NCBI GenBank assembly: GCA_039976075.1
Contig: JBDWFY010000001.1
Coordinates: 930,001 to 994,000 of the forward strand
Direction: 5' to 3'
Source: JBDWFY01 sp039976075
Lineage (GTDB): Bacteria > Pseudomonadota > Alphaproteobacteria > Rhizobiales > Stappiaceae
DNA: 64,000 nt
Shown: piece after piece, positions 8,162 to 17,625 of the stretch
Layout: each line of letters begins with the position of its first letter
How positions within the stretch are numbered: the stretch's first letter is position 1
Notes under the pieces: model-generated
What the model saw: only the letters and a program-made list of their open reading frames with translations
Told to the model about the DNA's origin: nothing
The model's database searches: none
Position numbers and translations under genes: made by a program

Positions 8162-8863
8162 CTATTTCTTGACGACAATCTTCTTCTTTTCCGGGACAGG
8201 TTCCGCTGATCGGTTCCTGTTCTCAAAAAGCGTAAGATGCCTTTCTATTGCTGCGATGCAATTCGCTTTGTCGCGTTGCACTGCAGCCTCATATATGGCG
8301 GCATGTTCATCTAACGTTATCTCAGCGGAAAAACCGAAATTACGGATTTCAGAGACGGCATACATTCGAAACGTATCAAAAGCGGATTTGTAACTGCGCA
8401 TGAGCAGCGTCGAACCGCAAGCTGAAAGTAAGGTGGAATGAAACTCCCAGTCCTGACGTGACCAGCGTTCAAGATGTTCTGAAACATCGTTCAGTTCCAG
8501 CATCTGTTTTTCAACATATGTCAACTTGTTATGGGCAGCACTTACAGCCATTTCCCAATCGAAATCTCCCGCAGCAAGCGCCATTTCCGCTGCCTCACAT
8601 TCCAGCACAAGCCTCAGGTGTGCAGCTTCGCGGAAAGTCTCTTTCGAATGGGCTACAGCCCGAAATCCGTGGTTTTTCTCCGAAACAACCAGCCCCTCCC
8701 CCGCCAACCGCAGAAGCGCTTCGCGAAGCATGCTCACGGTGCAGTTCATCTCGTCTCGGAGGTGCTGCGGCTTCAGGTGTTCGCCCGATTTCCAGCGTCC
8801 CCAAATCAGCCCGTTCCGCAAAGCTTCATAGACGGCGGTATCATTGGTATTTGCTGTCGACAT
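8162..8863 (-). CDS. GntR-family regulator with FCD effector domain
   Basis: About 233 residues. An N-terminal winged HTH (LKPQHLRDEMNCTVSMLREAL, GEGLVVSEKNHGF) precedes an FCD-type helical effector domain (LRLVLECEAAEMALAA, DWEFHSTLLSACGSTLLM, EHAAIYEAAVQRDKANCIAA). Histidines expected for metal or effector binding are present in FHSTL and EHAAI. ATG 8863 is preferred; a TTG at 8881 is possible. A lysine-rich tail (EKKKIVVKK) is unusual. It is divergent from the membrane hydroxylase gene across 183 bases and likely controls both directions. Confidence 0.88.
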   Translation of the reverse strand: MSTANTNDTAVYEALRNGLIWGRWKSGEHLKPQHLRDEMNCTVSMLREALLRLAGEGLVVSEKNHGFRAVAHSKETFREAAHLRLVLECEAAEMALAAGDFDWEMAVSAAHNKLTYVEKQMLELNDVSEHLERWSRQDWEFHSTLLSACGSTLLMRSYKSAFDTFRMYAVSEIRNFGFSAEITLDEHAAIYEAAVQRDKANCIAAIERHLTLFENRNRSAEPVPEKKKIVVKK

Positions 8864-9046
8864 TCTGAGTGCGGATCCCAAGAGGTTGAGTTGCGTACCT
8901 TATTTCATCTTAGGAGAACGCAATCAACGTATTCGAAAAAATACATTATTTTCGACACAAGTAATTTGTTTCGAAACATTGTTGACGTGTTTTTAGTTTA
9001 CCGGTATCCCTGAGTCAATGCCGACCCGAAGAACCGGATAGACATC

Positions 9047-10066
9047 ATGGCAAAATCCAAAATTACGATTGACGAACACGGGCAAGAACGAGATCGTCGA
9101 GGCGAGTGGCGCTCCGGCCGTCCTGTAAGTCTGGAACCCTTGTTCGATTTTCCAACCAGGCCCGTAAAAATAGTGAAATGGATAGTCGGCGTGCCGGGTT
9201 TCCTGTTTCCCTGGTTTATTTTCTACATGGTCCTGATCACGTTGGTGTATTTCTACGCCACGCCGGAAATGTCTCGAATGACGCGTTTCCAGTGGGACTG
9301 GATGGCGGAAATCACTGTCCGAAATATCGTCATCATGACCCTGTTTACAGGCAGTTTCCATATCTGGCTGTACCGATGGCGCAGTCAGGGACGAAAAAAG
9401 AAATATAATGGTCATTGGATGGCCACGAACAGCCCGATTTTCCTCTTCAGTGACCAGGTCAAGGACAACGTTTTCTGGTCCATGGTGGGGGTCCTGTTCT
9501 GGAGCGCCTATGAATGCGGTCTTTGGTGGGCCTACGCGAACAATTGGCTGCCTTACGTCGATCTGGAATCAAATCCGATCTGGTTCATCTTTGTGATGGC
9601 GATGGTGCCGTTCTGGCGTAATTTCCACTTCTACTGGATTCACCGCCTCATCCACTGGAAGCCGCTCTACGACTATGTTCATTATTTGCACCATAAGAAC
9701 GTGAATATCGGTCCGTGGTCCGGATTGGCCATGCATCCAGTGGAACACCTGCTCTATTTCAGCTGCATGCTGATCCACGTGATTGTTCCCAGCCATCCAC
9801 TGCACATGATGTTCAATGGATTTCAGACTGCCTTGGGGCCGGCATTGAGCCACTCGGGTTTCGATGAATTTATGCTGGGTGACGAAAAAGCGCTCAGAAA
9901 CGACAAGCTCATGCATTATCTGCATCATCGCTATCACAATGTGAATTTTGGCGAGAGCAATATGCCGCTGGATAAATGGTTCGGCAGTCTGCACGACGGC
10001 ACACCTGAAGCCGATGCGCATTTTCGAAAAGTTCACACCGAGCGCGTGAAAGCCCAATCATCATGA
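9047..10066 (+). CDS. Membrane di-iron hydroxylase, sterol desaturase / fatty acid hydroxylase superfamily
   Basis: A 339-residue integral membrane protein with several hydrophobic helices (about residues 45-75, 85-105 and 140-165) and the histidine clusters of the superfamily: HRLIH, HYLHHKNVN and HYLHHRYHNVN, plus HPVEHLLY. These ligate a di-iron centre that hydroxylates or desaturates a lipid-like or small organic substrate at the cytoplasmic face. The stop overlaps the ATG of the downstream ferredoxin reductase (ATGA), so electron supply is encoded in the same mRNA, while the Rieske ferredoxin is encoded on the opposite strand 3 kb away. The substrate is unknown. Confidence 0.88.
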   Translation: MAKSKITIDEHGQERDRRGEWRSGRPVSLEPLFDFPTRPVKIVKWIVGVPGFLFPWFIFYMVLITLVYFYATPEMSRMTRFQWDWMAEITVRNIVIMTLFTGSFHIWLYRWRSQGRKKKYNGHWMATNSPIFLFSDQVKDNVFWSMVGVLFWSAYECGLWWAYANNWLPYVDLESNPIWFIFVMAMVPFWRNFHFYWIHRLIHWKPLYDYVHYLHHKNVNIGPWSGLAMHPVEHLLYFSCMLIHVIVPSHPLHMMFNGFQTALGPALSHSGFDEFMLGDEKALRNDKLMHYLHHRYHNVNFGESNMPLDKWFGSLHDGTPEADAHFRKVHTERVKAQSS

Positions 10067-11316
10067 CGGGTGCTGGTCTTGTCATCATCGGCGCAGGTCA
10101 TGCAGGGATTTGCGCCGCCCTTGCCGCTCGTGCGGTCGGTTTTTCAGGGAGCGTGACCATCGTTGCAGATGACGGATTGAAAGATCCCTACGAGCGCCCC
10201 CCCCTTTCAAAATGGTCCGTCCCCGATGCGGATGAAAGCCGGTTGCGACGATCGATCTTTCCGGCAGCGCAGGTTGCGGACGCAGAAATCGAGTGGATCA
10301 GTGCCACTGTCACCGAGCTTGATTGTGAGAGCCGGATGATACGTCTGGATAGCGGCGAAACGCTCCCCTATTCACGGCTGCTACTAGCCACCGGAGCCCG
10401 GCCGCGACAATTGAAAGTGCCCGGTTCCGACACAGCGAATGTTCACTATTTGCGCACACACAATGATGCGAAAAACCTGCAACAGGCTTGCGGTTCAGCA
10501 CGGCGCGCACTCATTATAGGCGGTGGATTTATCGGACTTGAGCTTGCCGCCAGCTTACGCAAACGCGGGATCGCCGTTCACGTGTTGGAAGCTGAGCAAC
10601 GCCTGCTCGCCCGCGCGATCAGCGCACCCGTTGCGCAAATCGTTCAACGCCTGCACGTCGCAAACGGTGTGGAATTTTCTTTTGATGCACGATTATTGGC
10701 ATTGAAACAGGAAGGGCCGCAAACAACAGCCCACCTGGATGGAGGAAATTCGATCACTGCAGATCTGGTGATCGCGGGGATTGGTTCGATACCGGAAACA
10801 TTGCTTGCCGAGGCTGCCGGGATCAAGGTTGACAACGGCATTGTTGTCGACAGGAACTTGCAGACCAATATTCCTGGTATCTTTGCCGCCGGCGATTGTT
10901 GTCGGTTTCCGCTGTACGGTGCAGATGGAGTTCTTACGCGACTGGAATCCTGGCAAGCTGCTGGGGATCAGGGTGCTCTCTCTGGTCGGAATATGGTTGC
11001 CGACAGGAGCGCTGAACATGAGGCATTCCTGGGCACGCCCTGGTTCTGGTCCGAGCAGTATGACCATGTCTTGCAGGTCGCCGGTCTTCCAAATTCGGAC
11101 GCACAACCGGCCGAGCGGTCGTACGAGGCTGATCATCACATTTCTTTCGGGGTCGATCGTTATGGTTCATTGGCGTCAGCCTGCGGCATCGCATCAGGCA
11201 CAGCCATAGCCAAAGACATCCGCTTTTCAATGAAACTGATTGAATCAGGATCAACGCTCACGATTTCGGAATTGTCCGACAATAAAGTGCCATTAAAGTC
11301 GTTGCTGAAACGCTGA
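10063..11316 (+). CDS. FAD-dependent ferredoxin reductase of an oxygenase system
   Basis: A 417-residue pyridine-nucleotide-disulfide oxidoreductase. It has an FAD-binding GAGHAG at the N terminus, an NAD-binding GGGFIGLELAASLRKRG near residue 150, IFAAGDCC for FAD ribityl contact near residue 270, and a C-terminal reductase-like domain. No redox CxxxxC is present, as expected for the rubredoxin/putidaredoxin reductase type. It should move electrons from NADH to the Rieske ferredoxin at 6093-6407 for the hydroxylase encoded immediately upstream, whose stop it overlaps by four bases. Confidence 0.9.
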   Translation: MTGAGLVIIGAGHAGICAALAARAVGFSGSVTIVADDGLKDPYERPPLSKWSVPDADESRLRRSIFPAAQVADAEIEWISATVTELDCESRMIRLDSGETLPYSRLLLATGARPRQLKVPGSDTANVHYLRTHNDAKNLQQACGSARRALIIGGGFIGLELAASLRKRGIAVHVLEAEQRLLARAISAPVAQIVQRLHVANGVEFSFDARLLALKQEGPQTTAHLDGGNSITADLVIAGIGSIPETLLAEAAGIKVDNGIVVDRNLQTNIPGIFAAGDCCRFPLYGADGVLTRLESWQAAGDQGALSGRNMVADRSAEHEAFLGTPWFWSEQYDHVLQVAGLPNSDAQPAERSYEADHHISFGVDRYGSLASACGIASGTAIAKDIRFSMKLIESGSTLTISELSDNKVPLKSLLKR

Positions 11317-11383
11317 CTGGGCTGATTGGACAGCGTTGACTGATCTCAGGAAAGGTGGAAAGCTAATTTGTTTCCGAAAACAC

Positions 11384-13684
11384 TCAACCTGCCTTATCAA
11401 GAATTTTCGGCGGTTCATATGCAGTTACAGGTGGAGGATTATCGGCCCGTTCCATATCAACAAGGCACGAATGCGCGATCGGTCCCTGAGCCAGACTTGA
11501 TCCCCCCTTGTCCAGGGTCAACATGTTCGGATTGCCATGTTTACAGGCGGTATCTTTCCCGTGTTCCTCGGGGTCAAACCATGCGCCTGTACTGACGCAG
11601 ATGACATTTTCCCGAATGCCTTCACTCAGCACCACGGCACAGTAACAGCTGCCTCTGTGATTAAAGATCCGGACAACATCTCCTTCCGCAATGTCCCGTT
11701 TTGCAGCATCAGCCGGATGAATGATCACCGGTTCCCGGCCATCGATCTTGCCTGCACGGCTGACCGAACCATGATCAAGCTGAGAATGAAGTTTGTTGGC
11801 AGGTTGATTTGAAATGAGGTGCAGAGGAAACTCCTTCGCATTTCCCAGCCATTCAGCGGGCTCCATCCAAGCCGGATGCGGAGGACAATCTGCATAATCA
11901 AACCGTTCGATGGTTTGTGAAAACAGCTCTATTTTACCGCTGGGTGTCTTAAGAGGATTGCCTTCTGGGTCGGCGCGAAAGTCACCAAGATTCACAGCGG
12001 GACTTTTGGGTGGCGACATCTCAAACCATCGCTGATCGCGCAGCTCGGGAAATGTTGGCAGGTCGATCCCCACTTCCGCCGATTGTTGCCGCGTCCGGTT
12101 GTAGAGATGCTCAACCCAATCCTCGCCGGTTCGACCTTCGGTAAACTCCTCAAAAACTCCCATCTGTCGCGCGATACGGGCCAGTATCTCGTAGTCATCC
12201 AATGCATCACCCGCTGGTTCCACCGCTTTATGCATATGCACAATGAAGCCGTCACGGGGCGTCAGAGCAACATCCTCTCGTTCGAGGTGCGTGGTACATG
12301 GCAACACAATATCGGCGTGTTTTGCCAATGCGTTCCAGCACCATTCATGAGCGATAACCGTGTCAGGTCGTTCCCAGGCCCGGCGCAATCGGTTGAGATC
12401 CTGATGGTGATGAAAAGGATTGCCGCCAGCCCAATAGACTATCTTCACATCAGGATAGACGCCACGGTGCCCATCATAGTCAAACTCCTTCCCGGGATTG
12501 AGAAGCATGTCTGAAATGCGCGCAACCGGTATGAAGTCCGAAACCGGATTTTCGCCCTGAGGCAACGCAGCCCCGGGCAGTACTGTAAAATTGTTTCCAA
12601 CTGAATTGACTGCACTTTTACCGAATGAAATGCCACCTCCCGGCAGGCCGATCTGTCCCAGCATCGCCGTGAGGGCGATTGCTGCCCAGAATGGTTGTTC
12701 GCCATGATCCTGCCGGGTCATTGACCAGCTGACGGAAAGCTTCGTCCGTTTGCGGCTCATGCGCCTGGCAAGATCGCGAATGGTATCAGCCGTCAGACCG
12801 CTGATTTCAGCCGCCCAATCAGCGGATTTGGCGATCCCGTCATCTGAGCCATGAAGATAGGAAGCAAATCGATCAAATCCGACAGTGTGCTGTTCAAGAA
12901 AGTCACGATCATATCGTTCTTCGACCAGCAACGTATGGGCAAGCCCCAGCAGAATAGCAGTATCTGTTGATGGACGCGGTTTTAGCCATTCAGCGTTGGC
13001 TAGGTCCATGACGTCTTCTCTGAGCGGAGAAATATTGACAAACTCAACTCCCGCCGCTACCGCTTCAGCAACCGCTCCTGGCTGAACATGCCGTCCCAGC
13101 CCACCCTGTGCGATTTGTCCGTTTTTTATGGGAATTCCGCCAAAGGCAACCAGCAATTCTGTATTTTCGATGATCGATTGCCAACTCGTACCGGGGTAGA
13201 CGAACTCACGAAATCCTCCCAGGACATGTGGAACCACAACCTCACCGGCAGCAAAAGAATAGGTGTTTTTTGATCGTGTATAACCACCGATGCAGTTTAA
13301 AAAACGATGTATCTGGCTCTGTGCATGATGGAAGCGCCCTGCACTTGCCCACCCATAAGAACCAGCATAGATCGCCTTGTTTCCGAATGTCGTTTTCACA
13401 CGGTTCAACTCATCTGCAACAAGCTTTTCCGCTTCTTCCCAGGAAAGTCTTATGAAGGGATCAGCGCCGCGCCTGTCGGTGCTGCCAGGCCCATTTTCCA
13501 ACCAGCTTTTTCGCACCATCGGCGCATCGATCCGCGTGGGTCCCTCAAGAACATCGACGATCCCCTTTCCGATCGGCGACGGTGCCGGATCTTCCGAGAA
13601 GTCGTGAAGCGCTGCAACTTTGCCGTCGACAACGTCAACCTCATACGTGCCCCAATGTGTGCTGGTGAGCGGCTTCTTGTGCAT
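11384..13684 (-). CDS. Molybdopterin oxidoreductase of the biotin sulfoxide / TMAO reductase type
   Basis: About 766 residues with the DMSO-reductase-family layout: YAGSYGWASAGRFHHAQ (carrying the serine that would ligate Mo), CIGGYTRSKNTYSFAAGE, WAGGNPFHHHQDLNRL, HADIVLPCTTHLEREDV and HLISNQPANKLHSQLDHG at the C terminus. No twin-arginine signal and no N-terminal Fe-S cysteine motif are seen, which fits cytoplasmic BisC-like enzymes that repair sulfoxides rather than respiratory TorA/DmsA. ATG 13684 has GAGGA just upstream; ATG 13699 is an alternative. It is a single gene, with no cytochrome or chaperone partner next to it. Confidence 0.88.
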   Translation of the reverse strand: MHKKPLTSTHWGTYEVDVVDGKVAALHDFSEDPAPSPIGKGIVDVLEGPTRIDAPMVRKSWLENGPGSTDRRGADPFIRLSWEEAEKLVADELNRVKTTFGNKAIYAGSYGWASAGRFHHAQSQIHRFLNCIGGYTRSKNTYSFAAGEVVVPHVLGGFREFVYPGTSWQSIIENTELLVAFGGIPIKNGQIAQGGLGRHVQPGAVAEAVAAGVEFVNISPLREDVMDLANAEWLKPRPSTDTAILLGLAHTLLVEERYDRDFLEQHTVGFDRFASYLHGSDDGIAKSADWAAEISGLTADTIRDLARRMSRKRTKLSVSWSMTRQDHGEQPFWAAIALTAMLGQIGLPGGGISFGKSAVNSVGNNFTVLPGAALPQGENPVSDFIPVARISDMLLNPGKEFDYDGHRGVYPDVKIVYWAGGNPFHHHQDLNRLRRAWERPDTVIAHEWCWNALAKHADIVLPCTTHLEREDVALTPRDGFIVHMHKAVEPAGDALDDYEILARIARQMGVFEEFTEGRTGEDWVEHLYNRTRQQSAEVGIDLPTFPELRDQRWFEMSPPKSPAVNLGDFRADPEGNPLKTPSGKIELFSQTIERFDYADCPPHPAWMEPAEWLGNAKEFPLHLISNQPANKLHSQLDHGSVSRAGKIDGREPVIIHPADAAKRDIAEGDVVRIFNHRGSCYCAVVLSEGIRENVICVSTGAWFDPEEHGKDTACKHGNPNMLTLDKGGSSLAQGPIAHSCLVDMERADNPPPVTAYEPPKILDKAG

Positions 13685-13785
13685 ATGGTCCTCGGTCATG
13701 GTGTCATTTGCGGTTCTTGGTCTTCTTTAGGCAACCGCCTCCACCCATTCGCTCATTCGAGTGATTGTTGATGTGTGGAGATTTC

Positions 13786-14223
13786 CTAAGCCGGATCGAT
13801 AAGAGACTTTAGCATTTTACGAAGCAATGCAACTTCCGAATCCTTGAATGTATCGGTGATGGTACGGTCATAATCGCGCGCTGCGCGTTGAAGATCATCA
13901 TAGACCTTCTTCCCCCTGGTTGTGAGCGACAAACGCTCCTGACGCCGGTCATTGGGATCCGTCTCTCTAACAAGAAAATCCTTGCGTTCCAGCTCGTGCA
14001 CAGCGCGGCTGATTTTGGTTTTGTGAGTTTTGGCCTTCAAGCTCACATCCCTTGCGGTCATTAATCCGTATTTTCCAAGGTGAAAAACAACGCGCCATTC
14101 GGTACGCAGCATCCCATATTTCTCTTTATAGTAAGATTGAAAGTCGAGGCTACACTGCTCCGCAGCCTGATTGAGTAAATAGGGCAGGAACTCGGCAATA
14201 TCGAAATCAACATTTTTTGACAT
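13786..14223 (-). CDS. MarR-family regulator of the homogentisate operon
   Basis: A 145-residue winged-helix regulator (MTARDVSLKAKTHKTKISRAV recognition region, RETDPNDRRQERLSLTTRG wing) with MarR length and fold. It is divergent from hmgA with only 67 bases between starts, and that gap contains a GTTACA-TT-TGTAAC inverted repeat. MarR-type repressors commonly control homogentisate clusters (the role of HmgR or NadR/FarR-like proteins), with the aromatic intermediate as inducer; here that is inferred from position. ATG 14223 lacks a strong ribosome site. Confidence 0.9.
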   Translation of the reverse strand: MSKNVDFDIAEFLPYLLNQAAEQCSLDFQSYYKEKYGMLRTEWRVVFHLGKYGLMTARDVSLKAKTHKTKISRAVHELERKDFLVRETDPNDRRQERLSLTTRGKKVYDDLQRAARDYDRTITDTFKDSEVALLRKMLKSLIDPA

Positions 14224-14259
14224 AAATCAAATTACGCCTTGTTAGTTACAAAATCAACA

Positions 14260-14273
14260 GTTACATTTGTAAC
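14260..14273. promoter_or_regulatory. MarR-type operator between the regulator gene and hmgA
   Basis: Six-base arms GTTACA and TGTAAC face each other around TT, 17 bases before the hmgA ATG. A partial repeat GTTACAAA lies 16 bases upstream at about 14245. Position and symmetry fit an operator for the divergent MarR protein controlling both genes. Confidence 0.6.
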
Positions 14274-14290
14274 CAATAAAGGATGCAACG

Positions 14291-15649
14291 ATGAAATACG
14301 AAACTGCAAATGTCTCCGGCTCCATGACGGTCGCTAGCAATCTTTCGGGAAACTACATGCCGGGGTTTGGCAATGATTTTGAGACTGAAGCCCTGCCCGG
14401 CGCGCTACCTCAGGGCATGAACAGTCCTCAAAAATGCGAATATGGCCTCTACGCCGAACAGTTGTCAGGAACGGCCTTTACCGCCCCCCGCGGCCAGAAC
14501 GAGCGCACCTGGTGTTACCGCATTCGCCCATCGGTCAAACACACCGGGCGATTTAAGAAAATAGACCTGCCCTACTGGCATTCGGCCCCGCACATCGAAC
14601 CCGATGTCATCAGTCTGGGCCAATATCGCTGGGATCCGGTACCTCACACTCAGCAAGACCTGACCTTCATCAGTGGCATGCGGACAATGACAACCGCCGG
14701 CGACGTAAACACGCAGGTCGGCATGGCGGCTCATATCTACCTTGCCACCAAATCGATGGAAGACGAGTATTTCTTCTCGGCCGACAGCGAACTGCTGATC
14801 ATCCCACAGGAAGGGCGCCTTCGTTTCTGTACGGAGCTTGGCATCATTGATCTCGAGCCAAAGGAAATAGCCGTCATTCCCAGAGGCATGCTCTACCGCG
14901 TTGAAGTGATCGACGGGCCCGCCCGCGGCTTTGTCTGCGAAAATTACGGCCAGAAATTCGATATGCCGGGACGCGGCCCAATCGGAGCCAATTGCCTGGC
15001 CAACCCGCGCGATTTCAAAACCCCCGTCGCAGCTTTCGAGGACAGAGATGCCAAATCCCGCGTCATCATCAAATGGTGCGGTCAATTCCACGAGACCTTT
15101 ATCGATCATTCACCGCTCGATGTGGTGGCCTGGCATGGCAATTACGCGCCCTGCAAATATGACCTGAGAACCTTCAGCCCTGTCGGAGCCGTGCTGTTTG
15201 ATCATCCCGACCCGTCGATATTCACAGTGCTGACTGCACCGTCGGGTGTCGAAGGAACCGCGAACATCGATTTCGTCCTGTTTCGCGAGCGCTGGATGGT
15301 GGCTGAAAACACCTTCCGCCCACCCTGGTACCACAAGAACATCATGTCTGAGCTGATGGGCAATATTTACGGCATTTATGATGCAAAGCCGGAAGGATTC
15401 GTTCCCGGCGGCATGAGCCTGCACAATATGATGCTGCCGCACGGCCCGGATACTCCCGCATTTGAAGGAGCGTCCAACAGCGATCTACAGGCGGAGAAGC
15501 TGGACAACACCATGTCCTTCATGATTGAGACCCGCTTCCCGCAGCAACTGACGAAATTTGCCGCACAGGAAGCACCGATTCAGGATACATATCAGGATTG
15601 CTGGGCCGGTCTTGAAAAGAAATTCGACGGCACCGCGGGCACGAAGTAA
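14291..15649 (+). CDS. hmgA: Homogentisate 1,2-dioxygenase
   Basis: A 452-residue cupin-type iron dioxygenase opening the ring of homogentisate to maleylacetoacetate in tyrosine and phenylacetate catabolism. Diagnostic sequence: MPGFGNDFETEALPGALPQG near the N terminus, TAFTAPRGQNERTWCYR, and the Fe ligands in WYHKNIMSELMGN (His and Glu) and SLHNMMLPHGPD (His). The length matches the family. It is the first gene of a six-gene operon that also supplies fumarylacetoacetate hydrolase and maleylacetoacetate isomerase, so the lower pathway is complete. No 4-hydroxyphenylpyruvate dioxygenase is seen in the window. Confidence 0.98.
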   Translation: MKYETANVSGSMTVASNLSGNYMPGFGNDFETEALPGALPQGMNSPQKCEYGLYAEQLSGTAFTAPRGQNERTWCYRIRPSVKHTGRFKKIDLPYWHSAPHIEPDVISLGQYRWDPVPHTQQDLTFISGMRTMTTAGDVNTQVGMAAHIYLATKSMEDEYFFSADSELLIIPQEGRLRFCTELGIIDLEPKEIAVIPRGMLYRVEVIDGPARGFVCENYGQKFDMPGRGPIGANCLANPRDFKTPVAAFEDRDAKSRVIIKWCGQFHETFIDHSPLDVVAWHGNYAPCKYDLRTFSPVGAVLFDHPDPSIFTVLTAPSGVEGTANIDFVLFRERWMVAENTFRPPWYHKNIMSELMGNIYGIYDAKPEGFVPGGMSLHNMMLPHGPDTPAFEGASNSDLQAEKLDNTMSFMIETRFPQQLTKFAAQEAPIQDTYQDCWAGLEKKFDGTAGTK

Positions 15650-15661
15650 GGATCACGACAT

Positions 15662-16675
15662 ATGAAATTAGCCACTCTCGACAACGGTACACGTGACGGC
15701 GTTCTGGTTGTCGTTTCAAGCGATCTGACACAGTGCTCCAGTGTTGGCCACATCGCAGCAACCATGCAGGAAGCGCTGGATAACTGGAGCCAGGTTGCTC
15801 CCCGGTTGGAACGGGTTGCCAAAAGCATGGAAGTGGGCGCACAGCCCATCCAGCGCTTTCATGAAAGCGAAGCCCGCTCTCCCCTTCCCCGCGCTTACCA
15901 GTGGGCTGACGGCTCGGCCTATGTGAACCATGTGGAACTGGTGCGAAAAGCCCGTAACGCAGAGATGCCGGACAGTTTCTGGACCGATCCGCTGATGTAT
16001 CAGGGTGGCTCCGACACTTTTTTGGGCCCTCGCGATCCGATCATCATGGCCGATGAAGCTTTCGGCATCGACATGGAGGGTGAAGTAGCCGTGATTGTCG
16101 ACGACGTTCCGATGGGCGCGAGCCGTGAAGAAGCGCTGAAATCCATCCGCCTTATCATGCTGGTCAATGATGTGTCGCTGCGCGGCCTCATCCCGGCGGA
16201 ACTCGGCAAAGGTTTCGGCTTTTTCCAGTCCAAGCCCTCTTCCGCCTTTTCGCCAGTAGCCGTCACACCCGATGAACTGGGTGCGGCCTGGAAGGATGGG
16301 AAACTGCATCTGCCTCTGTGTGTTGATTACAATGGCGCACCCTTCGGTCGTGCCGATGCAGGCGTTGACATGACTTTCGATTTTGGCGTGCTCATTGCCC
16401 ACGCGGCAAAAACCCGACCTCTGGGTTCGGGTGCAATTGTCGGCTCCGGCACGGTATCAAACAAACTGGACGGCGGCCCCGGAAAGTCGATCAGCGAAGG
16501 CGGGGTCGGGTATTCGTGCATCGCAGAAGTTCGGATGATTGAAACAATCGACAATGGCAAACCGTCCACCGATTTCATGAAATTCGGCGATACGGTCCGC
16601 ATCGAAATGAAGAATGCCGATGGCAAGAGCATTTTCGGCGCTATTGAACAGGAAGTGCAAAAGTATAATGGCTAA
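15662..16675 (+). CDS. Fumarylacetoacetate hydrolase
   Basis: A 337-residue FAH-family hydrolase. Metal-ligand region FGIDMEGEVAVIVDDV (acidic residues of the family) and MLVNDVSLRGL are present, as is FQSKPSSAFSPVAVTPDEL, typical of the bacterial two-domain form. The reaction is cleavage of fumarylacetoacetate to fumarate and acetoacetate, the last step after hmgA and maiA. It starts 12 bases after the hmgA stop with ATG 15662 behind TAAGGATC. Its last codons overlap the next gene. Confidence 0.93.
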   Translation: MKLATLDNGTRDGVLVVVSSDLTQCSSVGHIAATMQEALDNWSQVAPRLERVAKSMEVGAQPIQRFHESEARSPLPRAYQWADGSAYVNHVELVRKARNAEMPDSFWTDPLMYQGGSDTFLGPRDPIIMADEAFGIDMEGEVAVIVDDVPMGASREEALKSIRLIMLVNDVSLRGLIPAELGKGFGFFQSKPSSAFSPVAVTPDELGAAWKDGKLHLPLCVDYNGAPFGRADAGVDMTFDFGVLIAHAAKTRPLGSGAIVGSGTVSNKLDGGPGKSISEGGVGYSCIAEVRMIETIDNGKPSTDFMKFGDTVRIEMKNADGKSIFGAIEQEVQKYNG

Positions 16676-17618
16676 GGCATTTGCGTCCCAGGGGGACATG
16701 GCGGAAAAGAATATTTCCTTCACCGAAGTAGGCAAGGATCTGTGGGCATTCACGGCAGAGGGTGATCCCAATACCGGCGTCATCATCGGCGATGACAGCG
16801 TGATGATTGTCGATGCGCAGGCAACACCGCGCATGGCCGATATGGTGGTGGAAAAGATCCGCACCGTCACGGACAAGCCGATCAGTCATGTTTTGCTGAC
16901 CCACTATCATGCAGTGCGCGTTCTGGGCGCGTCCGCCTATAACGCCGATCAGATCATCATGAGCGAAAAAGCGCGTGGCATGGTCGTCGAGCGCGGGCAG
17001 GAAGATTGGGACAGCGAATTTCAACGTTTTCCGCGTCTGTTCCAGGGACATGAGAGCATTCCCGGCCTGACCTGGCCGACGACGACCTTCAACGACCGCA
17101 TGACCGTTTATCTGGGCAATCGTCGCGTAGACCTCAGGTTTTTGGGTCGCGCCCACACCGCAGGCGATATCGTTGCCTATGTACCAGATCAGAACGTGAT
17201 GTTTACCGGCGACATCGTGGAGTACCACTCAGCCTGTTACTGCGGCGATGGCCATTTTGCCGATTGGGGCAACACGCTGGACGCAGTTCGCCGGTACGAT
17301 GTCGATGCGATTGCGCCGGGTCGCGGCGATGCGCTTGTCGGCTCCGATATGGTTGAGGCTGCACTGACGAACACAGCGGATTTCGTCAACTCTACCTATC
17401 GCTCGGTTGCAAAAATTGCCGTGAGTGGCGGGACGCTCAAAGAGGCAATGGACGCTTGCCGCGCAGCTTGTGACAAAAAATTCGGTGATTATGCCATCTA
17501 CGAGCATTGTCTGCCCTTTAACGTCGCCCGTGCCTATGACGAAGCGCGCGGCATCGACAATCCTCGCATCTGGACAGCAGAGCGGGATCTGGAAATGTGG
17601 GCTCAGCTTCAGGGATAA
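16668..17618 (+). CDS. Metallo-beta-lactamase-fold protein with altered metal motif
   Basis: About 316 residues with the MBL-fold order of motifs: MIVDAQATP, then LLTHYHAVRVLGA where HxHxDH is expected, then FLGRAHTAGD, MFTGDIVEYH and the C-terminal helices. The first two histidines remain but the D-H pair is replaced by V-R, so the standard dinuclear site cannot form as usual. Start ATG 16668 overlaps the fah stop. ATG 16698 behind GGGGG is another choice. It lies inside the homogentisate operon, so a role as hydrolase of a pathway thioester or glutathione adduct is possible, but unproven. Confidence 0.85.
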   Translation: MAKAFASQGDMAEKNISFTEVGKDLWAFTAEGDPNTGVIIGDDSVMIVDAQATPRMADMVVEKIRTVTDKPISHVLLTHYHAVRVLGASAYNADQIIMSEKARGMVVERGQEDWDSEFQRFPRLFQGHESIPGLTWPTTTFNDRMTVYLGNRRVDLRFLGRAHTAGDIVAYVPDQNVMFTGDIVEYHSACYCGDGHFADWGNTLDAVRRYDVDAIAPGRGDALVGSDMVEAALTNTADFVNSTYRSVAKIAVSGGTLKEAMDACRAACDKKFGDYAIYEHCLPFNVARAYDEARGIDNPRIWTAERDLEMWAQLQG

Positions 17619-17625
17619 TCGACAC

